A DNA stretch of 64,000 nucleotides from NCBI RefSeq assembly GCF_002812485.1, contig NZ_CP025003.1, forward strand, positions 1,674,001 through 1,738,000. The letters are read 5' to 3'. The notes beneath the pieces are model-generated. The model had not been told where the DNA came from. It did no database searches and was given only the letters and a program-made list of their open reading frames with translations. Below are positions 1 to 9,089 of this stretch, in pieces. Both the position numbers and the translations under genes were made by a program. Within the stretch, counting starts at the first letter, position 1. Each line of letters begins with the position of its first letter. Source of the stretch: Dickeya fangzhongdai (GTDB taxonomy: Bacteria > Pseudomonadota > Gammaproteobacteria > Enterobacterales > Enterobacteriaceae).

Positions 1-761
1 GGATGTCGCACGTCGCCGCGGAACGTTTCCCCGGCTATCGGGTGACCGCGGTGGACGCCTTTTCGGTACTGAAAGGCATCGTGTTTGACGGTAGCCAGCG
101 CGAGGACTGGCAGGTGCAGTGGCAGCCCACCGCCGGCTATCAGCCGGGCGATGAGGCGCTGGCGCTGGAGATGGTGATTCTCAACGATCACGGCGAGAAA
201 CACTATCAGGCGAAACTGACGCTCGGCATCAAGGCGCCGGCTTCGCAACAGCAGCGGGTGACGGTGGATCTGAACCAGCGAATCGGGCTGGAGCAGCCGG
301 TGTACGGCGATATGCGGCAGGGCAGCCTGTTGTTTCACGGCGAAGCGTTCCGCGGCATTCACGAACGGGTAAGCATTGACGATGAAAGCCTGACGCTGTT
401 CTGCCGGCTGCCGGAGGCGACGACCACCGGGCAATTCGCCACCACGGCGTTCGATTTCTTCGTCCATGACGTCGGCCTGCAACTGCCGTTGATGTGGCTG
501 ATGCTGCGTTCCGACAAGGCGGGTTTGCCGTCGGCCATTGGCCGCATTGAACATCTTGCGCCGGTACCGGCCGGTGTGCCGTTCTTTGCCTCGATGCGTA
601 TCGTTAAACAAACGCTGTCGTCGTTTATTACCGATATCGTCCTGCATGATGAACAGGGGCATATTTACAGCCGGTTAAGTCAGGTGGAATTTACCGCGTC
701 ATCAGCATTAAGGAAATTATTCTGCTATTCGCAGGCCGAGAGCGTCATCGCAAATAAATGA
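1..761 (+). CDS. zmn10: C-terminal part of PfaA-like fatty acid/polyketide synthase (dehydratase domain), 5' end outside window
   Basis: The reading frame is open at the window edge, and about 250 residues remain before the TAA stop at 759-761. The ATG at base 3 is most likely an internal methionine. The remaining protein is a double-hotdog polyketide-synthase-type dehydratase. It shows an LFHGEAFRGI stretch, the usual GxxFxG region, and later HDVGLQLPLMW, which contains the DxxxQ signature of the second hotdog. This domain ends PfaA-type multienzymes (KS-AT-ACP repeats-KR-DH). In zeamine clusters the corresponding protein (Zmn10 in Serratia) works with the PfaC-like and PfaD-like partners downstream to build the polyamine carbon chain. 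The 3' end is AT-richer than the body. Assignment to zmn10 rests on this domain plus gene order; the diagnostic KS/AT/ACP part is not visible. Confidence 0.8.
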   Translation, partial: MSHVAAERFPGYRVTAVDAFSVLKGIVFDGSQREDWQVQWQPTAGYQPGDEALALEMVILNDHGEKHYQAKLTLGIKAPASQQQRVTVDLNQRIGLEQPVYGDMRQGSLLFHGEAFRGIHERVSIDDESLTLFCRLPEATTTGQFATTAFDFFVHDVGLQLPLMWLMLRSDKAGLPSAIGRIEHLAPVPAGVPFFASMRIVKQTLSSFITDIVLHDEQGHIYSRLSQVEFTASSALRKLFCYSQAESVIANK

Positions 762-815
762 CCGTTTAATTAAATCGAGCCAACCGGTTCCTGAATAGAT
801 GCCCAATAGATTTCG

Positions 816-840
816 AGTTGCAGCCAAAGCGGCTGCGACT
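816..840. repeat. Hairpin-forming intergenic repeat remnant between zmn10 and zmn11
   Basis: The arms AGTTGCAGCC (816-825) and GGCTGCGACT (831-840) pair over 10 bp with one G-U, around a 5-nt loop. The preceding bases CCCAATAGATTTCGAGTTGCAG resemble one end of a dispersed intergenic repeat common in Enterobacterales genomes. It lies between two genes that must be co-expressed. It may stabilise or partly terminate the upstream message; no U-run follows. Confidence 0.5.
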
Positions 841-906
841 TAAAAGATGAAGGGCATGCGTGAGCATATTCAGGATCCCCGGCTGATATTCAGGAGTGAT
901 GTTTTC

Positions 907-3900
907 ATGGAACCGATAGCCATCGTTGGGCTGGGATGCCTGTTTCCTGGCGCGGATAACCCTATGGCGTACTGGGAAAACCTATGCCGGCAGAAGGATA
1001 GCGCCTCGCCTGTGTCCGAACAGGAGTTGGGAACGTCGCCGGATAATTATTATCATCCGGTGCCAGGCACTGCCGATAAGATTAATTACAATCGCAACGG
1101 TTATGTCAGGGATTTTATATTTAATTCTGAGGGGTATTATTTATCGCCCGACGAATTGAATTCTCTGGATGCATTATTTAAATGGACCCTGTATGCCGCA
1201 GAACAGGCGCTGAGTCATAGCGGGTATCGCCATAATGAAGCACTCCTGAAAAAGACCGGGTTAATTATCGGTAATATCGGCATGCCGACGCATGCGGTAA
1301 AACGTTTGATGACGCCTTTTTATCATCAATTGCTGCAGCCCTATATTCAGACGCTGCTCCATCGCCCGGATTTCCGGTTTGACGCTATCTGGCCGCCGGC
1401 CGCGTATGATGACGCCAACCTGATCACCGGCGGCCATAACGCCACCGTGGCGGCGCTGGCGCTGGGGCTGGCCGGGCCGAGCTTCGCCCTCGACGCCGCC
1501 TGTTCGTCGGCGCTGTACGCCATCAAACTGGCGTCGGATTATCTGGAAAGCGGCAAGGCCGACCTGATGCTGGCCGGGGCGGTGTGCCACGCCGATCACA
1601 TTTACATCAATCACGGCTTCAACGTGCTGCAGGCGTTCCCCAAACAGGGGATCTCGATTCCGTTCGACCGCGCCTCGGAAGGGCTGAAAGCCGGCGAGGG
1701 CGCCGGTATCGTCGCTCTGAAACGTTACCGCGATGCGGTGCGTGATAACGATACCGTCTACGCGGTGATCGAGTCGGTCGGGCTGTCCAATGACGCCGGC
1801 GCCAAGCACATGCTGGTGCCGGATATTCAGGGGCAGCGCACCGCGCTGGCGCGCGCCTATCCGGACGGCGATACCCGCATTGACTATCTGGAATGCCATG
1901 CCACCGGCACCCCGGTCGGCGATCAGGTAGAGCTGGCGTCGGTGGAAGGGTTTTTCGCCACCCACGGCGCGCTTCCGCTGATCGGCGCCAACAAGGCCAA
2001 CAACGGCCACATGCTGACCGCTTCCGGCATGGGCAGCCTGCTGAAGGTGGTGTTGTCCCTTAACCACGGTCAAATCCCCGCGACGCCCGGCGTAACCGAG
2101 CTGGTCAACACCCCGGAAGGCAAACTGACGCTGGACCATGTGGTGCGCAGCACCCGCGCGTGGCCCGCCACCGGCAGGCCGAAGCGTGCCGGTATCAACG
2201 CCTTTGGCTTCGGCGGGGTTAATGCCCATCTGGTGGTGAGCGAAGACCACGCCGGGTTGCGCGCCCGGCATGCCGCGCCATCTCCGACGGCGCAGGTCCA
2301 GCAGCCGCTGGCGTTGGTCGGCATCGGCGTACACCTGGCGCATACCCAGCAGAGCGAACAACTGGCGCAGGCGCTAAAGCAGGGCCGGCAGTTCTTTACC
2401 GACCTGCCGCGCACCCGCTGGATCGGCATGGAACAGCGGCCGGACGTGCTGGCGCAGCGCGGGGTGTCTCAGCCGCCGCAGGGCGCTTATATTGAACGTT
2501 TCGACTTTGACTGCAAACACTTCAAGCTGCCGCCGAATGTGGTTGGCCCGCACCTGTTGTCGCATCTGTTTCTGCTGCCGGTGGCCGAGCGCGCCTTTCT
2601 GGACGCCGGTTATGCGCTGGACGGCAGCCGCCGCAATATCGCGGTGATTGTCGCCGGCGGCGTGGACTACGGCTGTCTGCGCTATCAGGCGCGCAATGAA
2701 ATCGGCTGGCAACTGGCGCAAAGCCTGCAACGTTGCGGCATCTCGCTGTCTGGCGATGATCAGGCCGCGCTGGAAAGCATCGTGCGCGACGGGCTGTTTC
2801 CGGCGCCGTACCCGGAAGGGATTACCGGCGGCATCGGCAATATCGTGGCGTCGCGGCTGGCCGCTCACCTGCGGCTTAACGGGCCGACCTTCTCGTTGTA
2901 CAGCGAGGAGAGCGCGCCGTTCAAAGCCATCGAACTGGCGCAGTTCATGCTGGCGCGCCAGCAGGTGGACGCGGTGCTGATCGCCAGCTGTAGCTTTGCC
3001 GGCGGCGTGGAAAATGTCCTGTGGGACCACCAATCGTTGCAGGCCAATCAGGATGTGGGCGACGGCGGCGGCGTTGTCGTACTCAAACGCGAGCAGGATG
3101 CGCTGCGCGACGACACCGCGATTTACGCGCTGGTGGACGGCCTGGCGATCGCCCATGCGCCGAACCGTTCGCTGCCGTTCAAGCCTGCGGTACAGACGCT
3201 GGCGGAAAACATGACCGCCGCGCTGGCCGCGGCCGGATGCGACGCGCATCAGGTGGCGTATGTGGAAGCGTACGCCGGCGCCCGTCCCGGCGAGCTGGAG
3301 GCCGAGTGCGCGGCGCTGCGTCAGGCTTACCGCACCGAAGATCGTGCCACGCCGCTGACGCTGGGCACGCTGAAAGCGCATTACGGGCATTTGTCCGCCG
3401 CCAGCGGGCTGTTGGGGATCATCAAAGCCGCGTTGCAGCTGTCGCAGGCATACCTGCCGGGGGTGCCGGACTTCACGCTGGCCGAGCCGCTGCGCGCCGC
3501 CGCCTCTGGGTCAGGGTTACAGGTACCGCGACAGGGGGCTGACTGGCCGACGTCGGCGCAGGGACCGCGTCGGGCGGCCATCAGCCACATCGGCGTCGAT
3601 CGCGCCTATAGCCATCTGATTCTGCGGGAGCCGACTCAGGGGCGGCGGGCCAGCGCCGGCCATATTGCGTCGCCGGCCAGCGTATCGCTGAATGTGAGCG
3701 TCTTTACCGGCCGCGATAAGACGGTGGAAGAGATTGTACTGAGCGAGGCGGCGATCGCTCGTTTTGCCGCGCTGGCGGATAACGCGCCGGTTACCCGGCT
3801 GCCGCCCGTCGCGCTGAGCGTCACCTCGCGGGTGCCGCACGACACCGCGCACCAGTGGCGTCACGCTTACACCCAACTGCGTTATCTGACGCTGGAAAAC

Positions 3901-5223
3901 ACCTTTCACCGGCTGATCGCCCGCCAGTTGGGCGTCGAGCTGGCGCCGTCCGCGCCGGTGTGCCCGCGCCCGGTGCTGGATTATCAACAGCTGCTGGAAC
4001 TGACCGACGGCAGCATCGCCCGTGTGCTGGGCGATGCATATCAGGAAGCGGACAGCTACCCGATCCGCACCCGTATGCCGTCGCCGCCTTACCTGTTCGT
4101 GTCGCGCATTACCGCGCTGTCGGCGCAAAAGGACCGGTTGGAGCCGGGCTTTATCGAGTGGGAATACGATATTCCCCCCGATGCCTGGTACGTGGTGGAC
4201 GGCAAGGCCCCGGCGTTTATGTCGCTGGAGTCGTCTCACGCCATGATCGTGGCGTTTACCGTCATCGGCTGCGACATGATGTTCAAGGGGCAACTGTGCT
4301 ACCGCGCGGTGGACAGCCAGACCACGGTCTACAGCGAGATGCCCGTCGCGGGCGAAACCCTGCGCGGCCGCGTCAACATCACCTCGGTGGTGAAAGCGGG
4401 CGGGGTGGTGCTGATCGGTTACGAGTATTTCTGCTACGTCGATGACCGGCTGGTGTTCAAGCTGGTAGCCAACTCCGGTTTCTTCAGCGCCCGCGACATG
4501 GCGCGCGCCAAGCATCTGGATACCGCCGCCTACTTCCGCGAGACGATCCCGTCCACGCGGTTTACGCCGCCGCTGCGCTGCGACAAGACCGCGCTGTCGG
4601 ACCGCGAGGTGTCGGCGCTGTTGCAGGGCGACGTCGCCGCCTGTTTCGGCGCGGCCTACGCCCGGCCGGGAATCGGCCACATCTGCAACCCGCATACCCG
4701 CATGCTGGACCGGGTGGTGTCGATGTCACGCGACGGCGGCGCATTCGGGCTGGGCGAGATGCTGGGCGAGGTGGATATCGACCCGGATCACTTTGTGTTC
4801 AAAGCACACTTCAAGAATGACCCGGTCATGCCCGGCACCTTCCTGGTGGAAGGGTGCGAGCAGATGGTCAAGGTGTTCCTGCACTATCTGGGGCTTAACT
4901 CGCAGCCGCACCTGACGCCGCGCACGCTGTGCGACCACCACTACAGCGCCCGATTCCGCGGTGAAGTGAAGTGCGAGCGCGACGTACTGCGCTACCGGCT
5001 GACCTGCAAATCCGTCAACGCCCGCTACGCGGCGGATGGACACACGCTGGAAGACATCGCGCTGACGTTCATTGTGGAAATGCTGTATCGCGGCAATGTC
5101 ATCGGGCTGTGCGACAACCTCGGCGCCGGATTCAGCCGTGACGCGTCGGACGCCGCCGCCACCCACCCTCACACCACGCCGCTTCAGGTTGACGCGGCCG
5201 AACCGATAAGCCAGGGAAGCTGA
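907..5223 (+). CDS. zmn11: PfaC-like synthase subunit: KS - chain length factor - two FabA-type dehydratase domains
   Basis: This is an iterative PUFA-synthase-type subunit of about 1438 residues. An N-terminal ketosynthase (IAIVGLGCLFPGA at the start) carries the nucleophile in DAACSS (Cys199) and the partner histidines in CHATGTPVGD and NNGHMLTASG. A second KS-like domain (about 480-890) has lost the cysteine (LYSEESAPF), as expected for a chain length factor. Two hotdog domains follow. The one at about 1080-1205 (EYDIPPDAWYVVDG) resembles PfaC DH1. The one at about 1265-1410 has the FabA-like HFKNDPVMPG. Within the zeamine pathway it condenses and dehydrates the chain made with Zmn10. I chose ATG 907 because AGGAG lies 10 nt upstream (892-896) and the KS motif begins at once. 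ATG 847 is an in-frame alternative with a poor RBS. The first 430 bases are unusually AT-rich. The gene stops 2 nt before zmn12. Confidence 0.9.
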   Translation: MEPIAIVGLGCLFPGADNPMAYWENLCRQKDSASPVSEQELGTSPDNYYHPVPGTADKINYNRNGYVRDFIFNSEGYYLSPDELNSLDALFKWTLYAAEQALSHSGYRHNEALLKKTGLIIGNIGMPTHAVKRLMTPFYHQLLQPYIQTLLHRPDFRFDAIWPPAAYDDANLITGGHNATVAALALGLAGPSFALDAACSSALYAIKLASDYLESGKADLMLAGAVCHADHIYINHGFNVLQAFPKQGISIPFDRASEGLKAGEGAGIVALKRYRDAVRDNDTVYAVIESVGLSNDAGAKHMLVPDIQGQRTALARAYPDGDTRIDYLECHATGTPVGDQVELASVEGFFATHGALPLIGANKANNGHMLTASGMGSLLKVVLSLNHGQIPATPGVTELVNTPEGKLTLDHVVRSTRAWPATGRPKRAGINAFGFGGVNAHLVVSEDHAGLRARHAAPSPTAQVQQPLALVGIGVHLAHTQQSEQLAQALKQGRQFFTDLPRTRWIGMEQRPDVLAQRGVSQPPQGAYIERFDFDCKHFKLPPNVVGPHLLSHLFLLPVAERAFLDAGYALDGSRRNIAVIVAGGVDYGCLRYQARNEIGWQLAQSLQRCGISLSGDDQAALESIVRDGLFPAPYPEGITGGIGNIVASRLAAHLRLNGPTFSLYSEESAPFKAIELAQFMLARQQVDAVLIASCSFAGGVENVLWDHQSLQANQDVGDGGGVVVLKREQDALRDDTAIYALVDGLAIAHAPNRSLPFKPAVQTLAENMTAALAAAGCDAHQVAYVEAYAGARPGELEAECAALRQAYRTEDRATPLTLGTLKAHYGHLSAASGLLGIIKAALQLSQAYLPGVPDFTLAEPLRAAASGSGLQVPRQGADWPTSAQGPRRAAISHIGVDRAYSHLILREPTQGRRASAGHIASPASVSLNVSVFTGRDKTVEEIVLSEAAIARFAALADNAPVTRLPPVALSVTSRVPHDTAHQWRHAYTQLRYLTLENTFHRLIARQLGVELAPSAPVCPRPVLDYQQLLELTDGSIARVLGDAYQEADSYPIRTRMPSPPYLFVSRITALSAQKDRLEPGFIEWEYDIPPDAWYVVDGKAPAFMSLESSHAMIVAFTVIGCDMMFKGQLCYRAVDSQTTVYSEMPVAGETLRGRVNITSVVKAGGVVLIGYEYFCYVDDRLVFKLVANSGFFSARDMARAKHLDTAAYFRETIPSTRFTPPLRCDKTALSDREVSALLQGDVAACFGAAYARPGIGHICNPHTRMLDRVVSMSRDGGAFGLGEMLGEVDIDPDHFVFKAHFKNDPVMPGTFLVEGCEQMVKVFLHYLGLNSQPHLTPRTLCDHHYSARFRGEVKCERDVLRYRLTCKSVNARYAADGHTLEDIALTFIVEMLYRGNVIGLCDNLGAGFSRDASDAAATHPHTTPLQVDAAEPISQGS

Positions 5224-5225
5224 CT

Positions 5226-8200
5226 ATGAGTACACAACACAATACGGCCAGTTCGTCGGCTGTCGCGGGCAAGCCCTTGCTGGGCGGCGAGGCGCTTTAC
5301 GCGCTGGAAACGCCGCTGGCGGTGGTGGAGTACGACCGCGACGTGCGAATTGAAGCCGGTCATGCCGCGCCGCCAGACGGGCGACTGATTGGCCTGCTGC
5401 CGCCGATGGGGGCCGACCGTCTGGGCGACCGGCAGTTCCAGCGCGACTATGGCGTGCGTTTTTCCTACTACGCCGGGGCGATGGCGAACGGCATCCACTC
5501 CAGCGACATGGTGGTGGCGCTGGGGCAACAACAGATTCTGGGGATGTTCGGCGCCGGGGGGTTAAGCCTGGAGCGCATCGCCGCCGAGCTGGAGCAGATT
5601 CAGCGCCAACTGCCCGCCGGGCCGTTTGGCGTCAACCTGCTGCATAACCCCGGCAACCCGGCGTGGGAGATTGGCTGCGTTACGCTGCTGATCGAACGCC
5701 AGGTACGGGTGATCGAAGCTTCGGCCTACATCAACCTGAGCGCCGCGCTGGTGTACTACCGCGCAGCCGGGCTGACGCGCGGGGCTGATGGCCGTATCCA
5801 GCCGCGAAACCGCATTATTGCCAAGGTGTCCCGCCGCGAGGTGGCGCAGCACTTCCTGCGCCCGGCGCCGGAAAACCTGCTGAAAAAGCTGCTGGATGAC
5901 GGGCTGATTACCGCGCAGCAGGCGGAGCTGGCGCGTCAGGTGCCGATGGCGGACGACATCACCGTGGAAGGCGATTCCGGCGGTCATACCGATCAAGGGC
6001 TGCTGGCGTGTATTTTCCGCTCGGTGGTGGCGTTGCGCGATGAGATGCAGGCGCAGTGCGCCAGCGGCTGGCGGGTGCGCATCGGCGCGGCCGGCGGCCT
6101 CGGCACCCCGCACGCGGTGCTGGCGGCGTTTGCGCTGGGCGCGGCTTACGTGGTGACCGGGTCTGTCAATCAGGCCTGTGTCGAAGCCGGCACCTCGGAT
6201 GCGGTGAAACAGATGCTGGGCAAGGTACAGATTGGCGATGTCGCTACCGCGCCGTCCGCCGACATGTTCGAGCTGGGCGCCAAAGTGCAGGTGATGAAGC
6301 AGGGCAGCATGTACGCGGTGCGCGCCCAGAAGCTGTACGCGCTGTACAAGCAGTACGACCGGCTGGAAGACATCCCCGCCGAGGATGTCGCGCAGATTGA
6401 AAAACAGATCTTTCACCAGTCGCTGGCGCAGGTCTGGCAGCAAACGGTGACTTACTTCGAGCGCAATCACCAGCCGCAGGCGATCGTCAAAGCTGAACAA
6501 CAACCGAAGAAAAAGATGGCGCTGATTTTCCAGTGGTATCTCGGTCAGTCGTCCCGCTGGGCTATCAACAGCGAGCCGTCGCGCCAGCTGGACTATCAGG
6601 TCTGGTGCGGGTCGGCGATGGGCGCGCTCAACGAATGGCTGCGCGGCTCGGCGCTGGAAGACGTGGCGCATCGCCGCGTCGGCGACATAGCGGTACTGCT
6701 GATGCAGGGCGCCGCTTACCTCAACCGGGTGACCGGGCTGTCGGCGCTGGACATCGCGCTGCCCGACACGCTGCAACGGTGCACCCCCGACGATCTTCAA
6801 CGCTGTGGCGTCAGCGCCATCGCGGAATCTCAACCGACGCTGTCATTTCAACCACAAACAGGGAGTACCAAGATAATGGATGCGGAAACCAAACTGACGT
6901 TAGACCAATCCAAAGAATTCTATAAAAAATGCTGGGAGCTGATCCCGGGCGGGACCCACTACAACTTTGGCGATCCGGAACGCCCGCTGGTGATCCCCTT
7001 CAATCGCGGCCGTAATTCGCGGGTGTGGGACCTGGACGGCAACGAGCATCTGGACCTGTTCTGCAAGTTTGGCGCCCTGATTACCGGTCACCATAACGAG
7101 GCTTACAACGAGGCCCTGATCAATTACATGCACAAGGTCACTTCGGTCGATACCTGCGATCTGGAAGTGGAGGTGTGCGAAACGCTGATCAAACACATCC
7201 CCTGTGCCGATATGGTGCGCTTTTGTCTGAGCGGGACCGAAGCGGTGCAGAACGCGCTGCGTCTGGCGCGCGGCTTTACCGGCAAGACCCGCTTCATCCG
7301 TTTCCACGGCCACTATCACGGCAACGCCGACAACATCATGGGCTGGCGCAAAAAGCAGGACCTGAGCTGGCCGGTGCCGGAGCAGTTCAAGGGCGACCTG
7401 CTGGATACCTGGGGGCGCGCTCCCGGCGCGATTGAAGACCAATCGTTCATGCTGCCGTGGAACGACATTGATGTGTTGACCGCCACCATCGAGCGCTATC
7501 ACGGCGAAATCGCCGCGGTGCTGATGGAACCGTTGTGCATCAACGGCGGCGGTATTTTCCCACGCGAAGGCTACCTGGAGAAAGCCAAGGCGCTGTGCGA
7601 GAAGTACAACATCGTGCTGATTTTCGACGAGGTGATCACCGGGGTGCGCGTCGGTCTTGGCGGCGCGCAGCAACTGCTCGGCGTCACGCCGCACCTGGCC
7701 ACCTTCGGCAAAGCGCTGGCCGGCGGCTCCATGCCGGTGTCCGCGATTATGGGCCGTCGCGACATCATGAACCTCTACACCCGCGGCAAGGTGATCCACG
7801 CCGGTACCTTCAACGGTTACCCGCTGGGGCTGGCGGCGGTGAAAGCCACCTACGACCTGATCGAACAGGACCCGGGCTGCTATGACCGCATGGCCGACGT
7901 GATGCGCCAGATCTCCGGCGCATTCGTCAAAGCCGCCGAAGCCGTGGATTTGCCGCTGGTGATTCAGGGCATGCCGACCGCGCTGGTCTACCACTCGCAG
8001 TCCACGCCGGTAGACCGCTCCGAAGGCTACAGCGACAAGGTGAAATTCTGCGACATCATCATCCGCGAAATCTCCAAACGCTATGGCATCCAGTTCTCCC
8101 CGCTGTCGCGCATGTACTCCAACCTGCTGATGTCGCAGGACGATGTGCGCTTCTTCGAGGAACGCATTTTTGACGCGATGGAAAACGCCCGCAAGGTCAT

Positions 8201-8234
8201 CGACATCACCTTTAAAGAGGGGGTGGAAGCATGA
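5226..8234 (+). CDS. zmn12: PfaD-like enoyl reductase fused to a class III PLP aminotransferase
   Basis: A 1002-residue fusion. Residues 1 to about 540 form an FMN-dependent 2-nitropropane-dioxygenase/PfaD-type barrel, including GAAGGLGTPHAVLAAF and the glycine-rich VVTGSVNQ phosphate-binding region. Residues 551-1002 are a glutamate-1-semialdehyde-type aminotransferase. It has ELIPGGTHYNF, LSGTEAVQNALRLAR, IFDEVITGVR (the PLP-contacting Asp) and TFGKALAGG, whose Lys829 should form the internal aldimine. In zeamine assembly the two activities fit reduction of enoyl intermediates and transamination of keto groups to install the amines along the chain. The start follows the zmn11 stop by 2 nt. 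The stop overlaps the zmn13 start (ATGA). At residue 551 there is an in-frame ATG with its own ribosome-binding site, listed separately. Confidence 0.92.
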   Translation: MSTQHNTASSSAVAGKPLLGGEALYALETPLAVVEYDRDVRIEAGHAAPPDGRLIGLLPPMGADRLGDRQFQRDYGVRFSYYAGAMANGIHSSDMVVALGQQQILGMFGAGGLSLERIAAELEQIQRQLPAGPFGVNLLHNPGNPAWEIGCVTLLIERQVRVIEASAYINLSAALVYYRAAGLTRGADGRIQPRNRIIAKVSRREVAQHFLRPAPENLLKKLLDDGLITAQQAELARQVPMADDITVEGDSGGHTDQGLLACIFRSVVALRDEMQAQCASGWRVRIGAAGGLGTPHAVLAAFALGAAYVVTGSVNQACVEAGTSDAVKQMLGKVQIGDVATAPSADMFELGAKVQVMKQGSMYAVRAQKLYALYKQYDRLEDIPAEDVAQIEKQIFHQSLAQVWQQTVTYFERNHQPQAIVKAEQQPKKKMALIFQWYLGQSSRWAINSEPSRQLDYQVWCGSAMGALNEWLRGSALEDVAHRRVGDIAVLLMQGAAYLNRVTGLSALDIALPDTLQRCTPDDLQRCGVSAIAESQPTLSFQPQTGSTKIMDAETKLTLDQSKEFYKKCWELIPGGTHYNFGDPERPLVIPFNRGRNSRVWDLDGNEHLDLFCKFGALITGHHNEAYNEALINYMHKVTSVDTCDLEVEVCETLIKHIPCADMVRFCLSGTEAVQNALRLARGFTGKTRFIRFHGHYHGNADNIMGWRKKQDLSWPVPEQFKGDLLDTWGRAPGAIEDQSFMLPWNDIDVLTATIERYHGEIAAVLMEPLCINGGGIFPREGYLEKAKALCEKYNIVLIFDEVITGVRVGLGGAQQLLGVTPHLATFGKALAGGSMPVSAIMGRRDIMNLYTRGKVIHAGTFNGYPLGLAAVKATYDLIEQDPGCYDRMADVMRQISGAFVKAAEAVDLPLVIQGMPTALVYHSQSTPVDRSEGYSDKVKFCDIIIREISKRYGIQFSPLSRMYSNLLMSQDDVRFFEERIFDAMENARKVIDITFKEGVEA
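6861..6878 (+). promoter_or_regulatory. Internal ribosome-binding site and ATG inside zmn12
   Basis: GGGAG at 6861-6865 sits 10 nt before an in-frame ATG at 6876-6878, exactly where the aminotransferase domain begins (M551, followed by DAETKLTLDQ). The spacing equals that of the zmn11 start. It may be a relic of two genes that fused, or a working internal start that yields free aminotransferase. Confidence 0.45.
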
Positions 8235-8998
8235 GCCAGCAGGTCGCGGTTATCACCGGCGCGGCCGGCGGCTTTGGCGCGGCCATCACCCGCACCTTGC
8301 TGGATATCGGTTATCAGGTAGCGGCGACGGACATCAGCGCATCACGGCTGGAGCAACTTCACCAACAACTGGGGCAGCCCGAGGGGCTGCACCGGTTCAC
8401 GATGGATGTCACGCAGTTTGATTCGGTCAACGCCGCGGCGCAAACCATCGCCGGGCAACTGGGATCAACCATCACGGCGCTGGTCAACAACGCCGGGGTG
8501 ATCGAGCGCAGTTACTGCCTGTCGGCCCGCGGTCTGCGCGATACCGAAAAGGTGATGGCGGTGAACCTGACCGGCGCCTTCAACTGCACCGAAGTGTTCG
8601 CACGTTACATGGCGCGCCTGAAGTACGGGCGCATCATCAACATCGCCTCGGTTGCCGGCATCTGGGGCGCGGCGGGCGGTTCAGCCTATGCCGCCTCCAA
8701 AGCCGGGCTGATCTCCGCCACCGAGTCCTGGGCGCGAGAGCTGGGGCCGATGAATATCAGCGTCACCGCTATTGCTCCCGGTATCTGCCGCACCGAGATG
8801 CTGGCGAAGTTTGTCGACCCGCACATGATTGGCTCGCCGGAGGAAGACAAGATCATCCGCAGCATTGTGCCGGTCGGGCGTTGGGGCACGCCGGACGACG
8901 TCGCCGAAGTGGTGGGGTTTCTGGCCAGTTGCAAGACCAACTACCTCAACTCCACGGTGATCCCGCTGGACGGCGGGATGCGGGTCGGGACGCTATAG
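8231..8998 (+). CDS. zmn13: SDR-family ketoreductase
   Basis: A 255-residue classical short-chain dehydrogenase, FabG-like in length. The NAD(P)-binding TGAAGGFG lies near the N-terminus, NNAG follows, and the catalytic Y153-x-x-x-K157 is in SAYAASKAG, with a serine in NIASVAG just before. The C-terminal LDGGMRVG end is standard for the family. It should reduce beta-keto intermediates of the polyamine chain in trans. That position in the pathway is inferred from zeamine gene order; the substrate is not encoded in the motifs. The ATG overlaps the zmn12 stop (ATGA), indicating translational coupling. A 91-bp gap follows. Confidence 0.9.
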   Translation: MSQQVAVITGAAGGFGAAITRTLLDIGYQVAATDISASRLEQLHQQLGQPEGLHRFTMDVTQFDSVNAAAQTIAGQLGSTITALVNNAGVIERSYCLSARGLRDTEKVMAVNLTGAFNCTEVFARYMARLKYGRIINIASVAGIWGAAGGSAYAASKAGLISATESWARELGPMNISVTAIAPGICRTEMLAKFVDPHMIGSPEEDKIIRSIVPVGRWGTPDDVAEVVGFLASCKTNYLNSTVIPLDGGMRVGTL

Positions 8999-9089
8999 GC
9001 CGGCGTCATACAACCACAAACCACAGTTATGCGTATGTCATGCGCGTGTTTTGACGGCTTTTTTTGATGGGAATAACGGGAGGTCATTT

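Noticed and set aside
1261..2361. Long open frame on the - strand inside zmn11 (and many similar frames opposite zmn12, zmn16, zmn17 and the RND gene)
   Set aside because: Arg/Gln/His-rich mirror frames expected in GC-rich coding DNA; no RBS or domain, while the + strand carries clear enzyme motifs.
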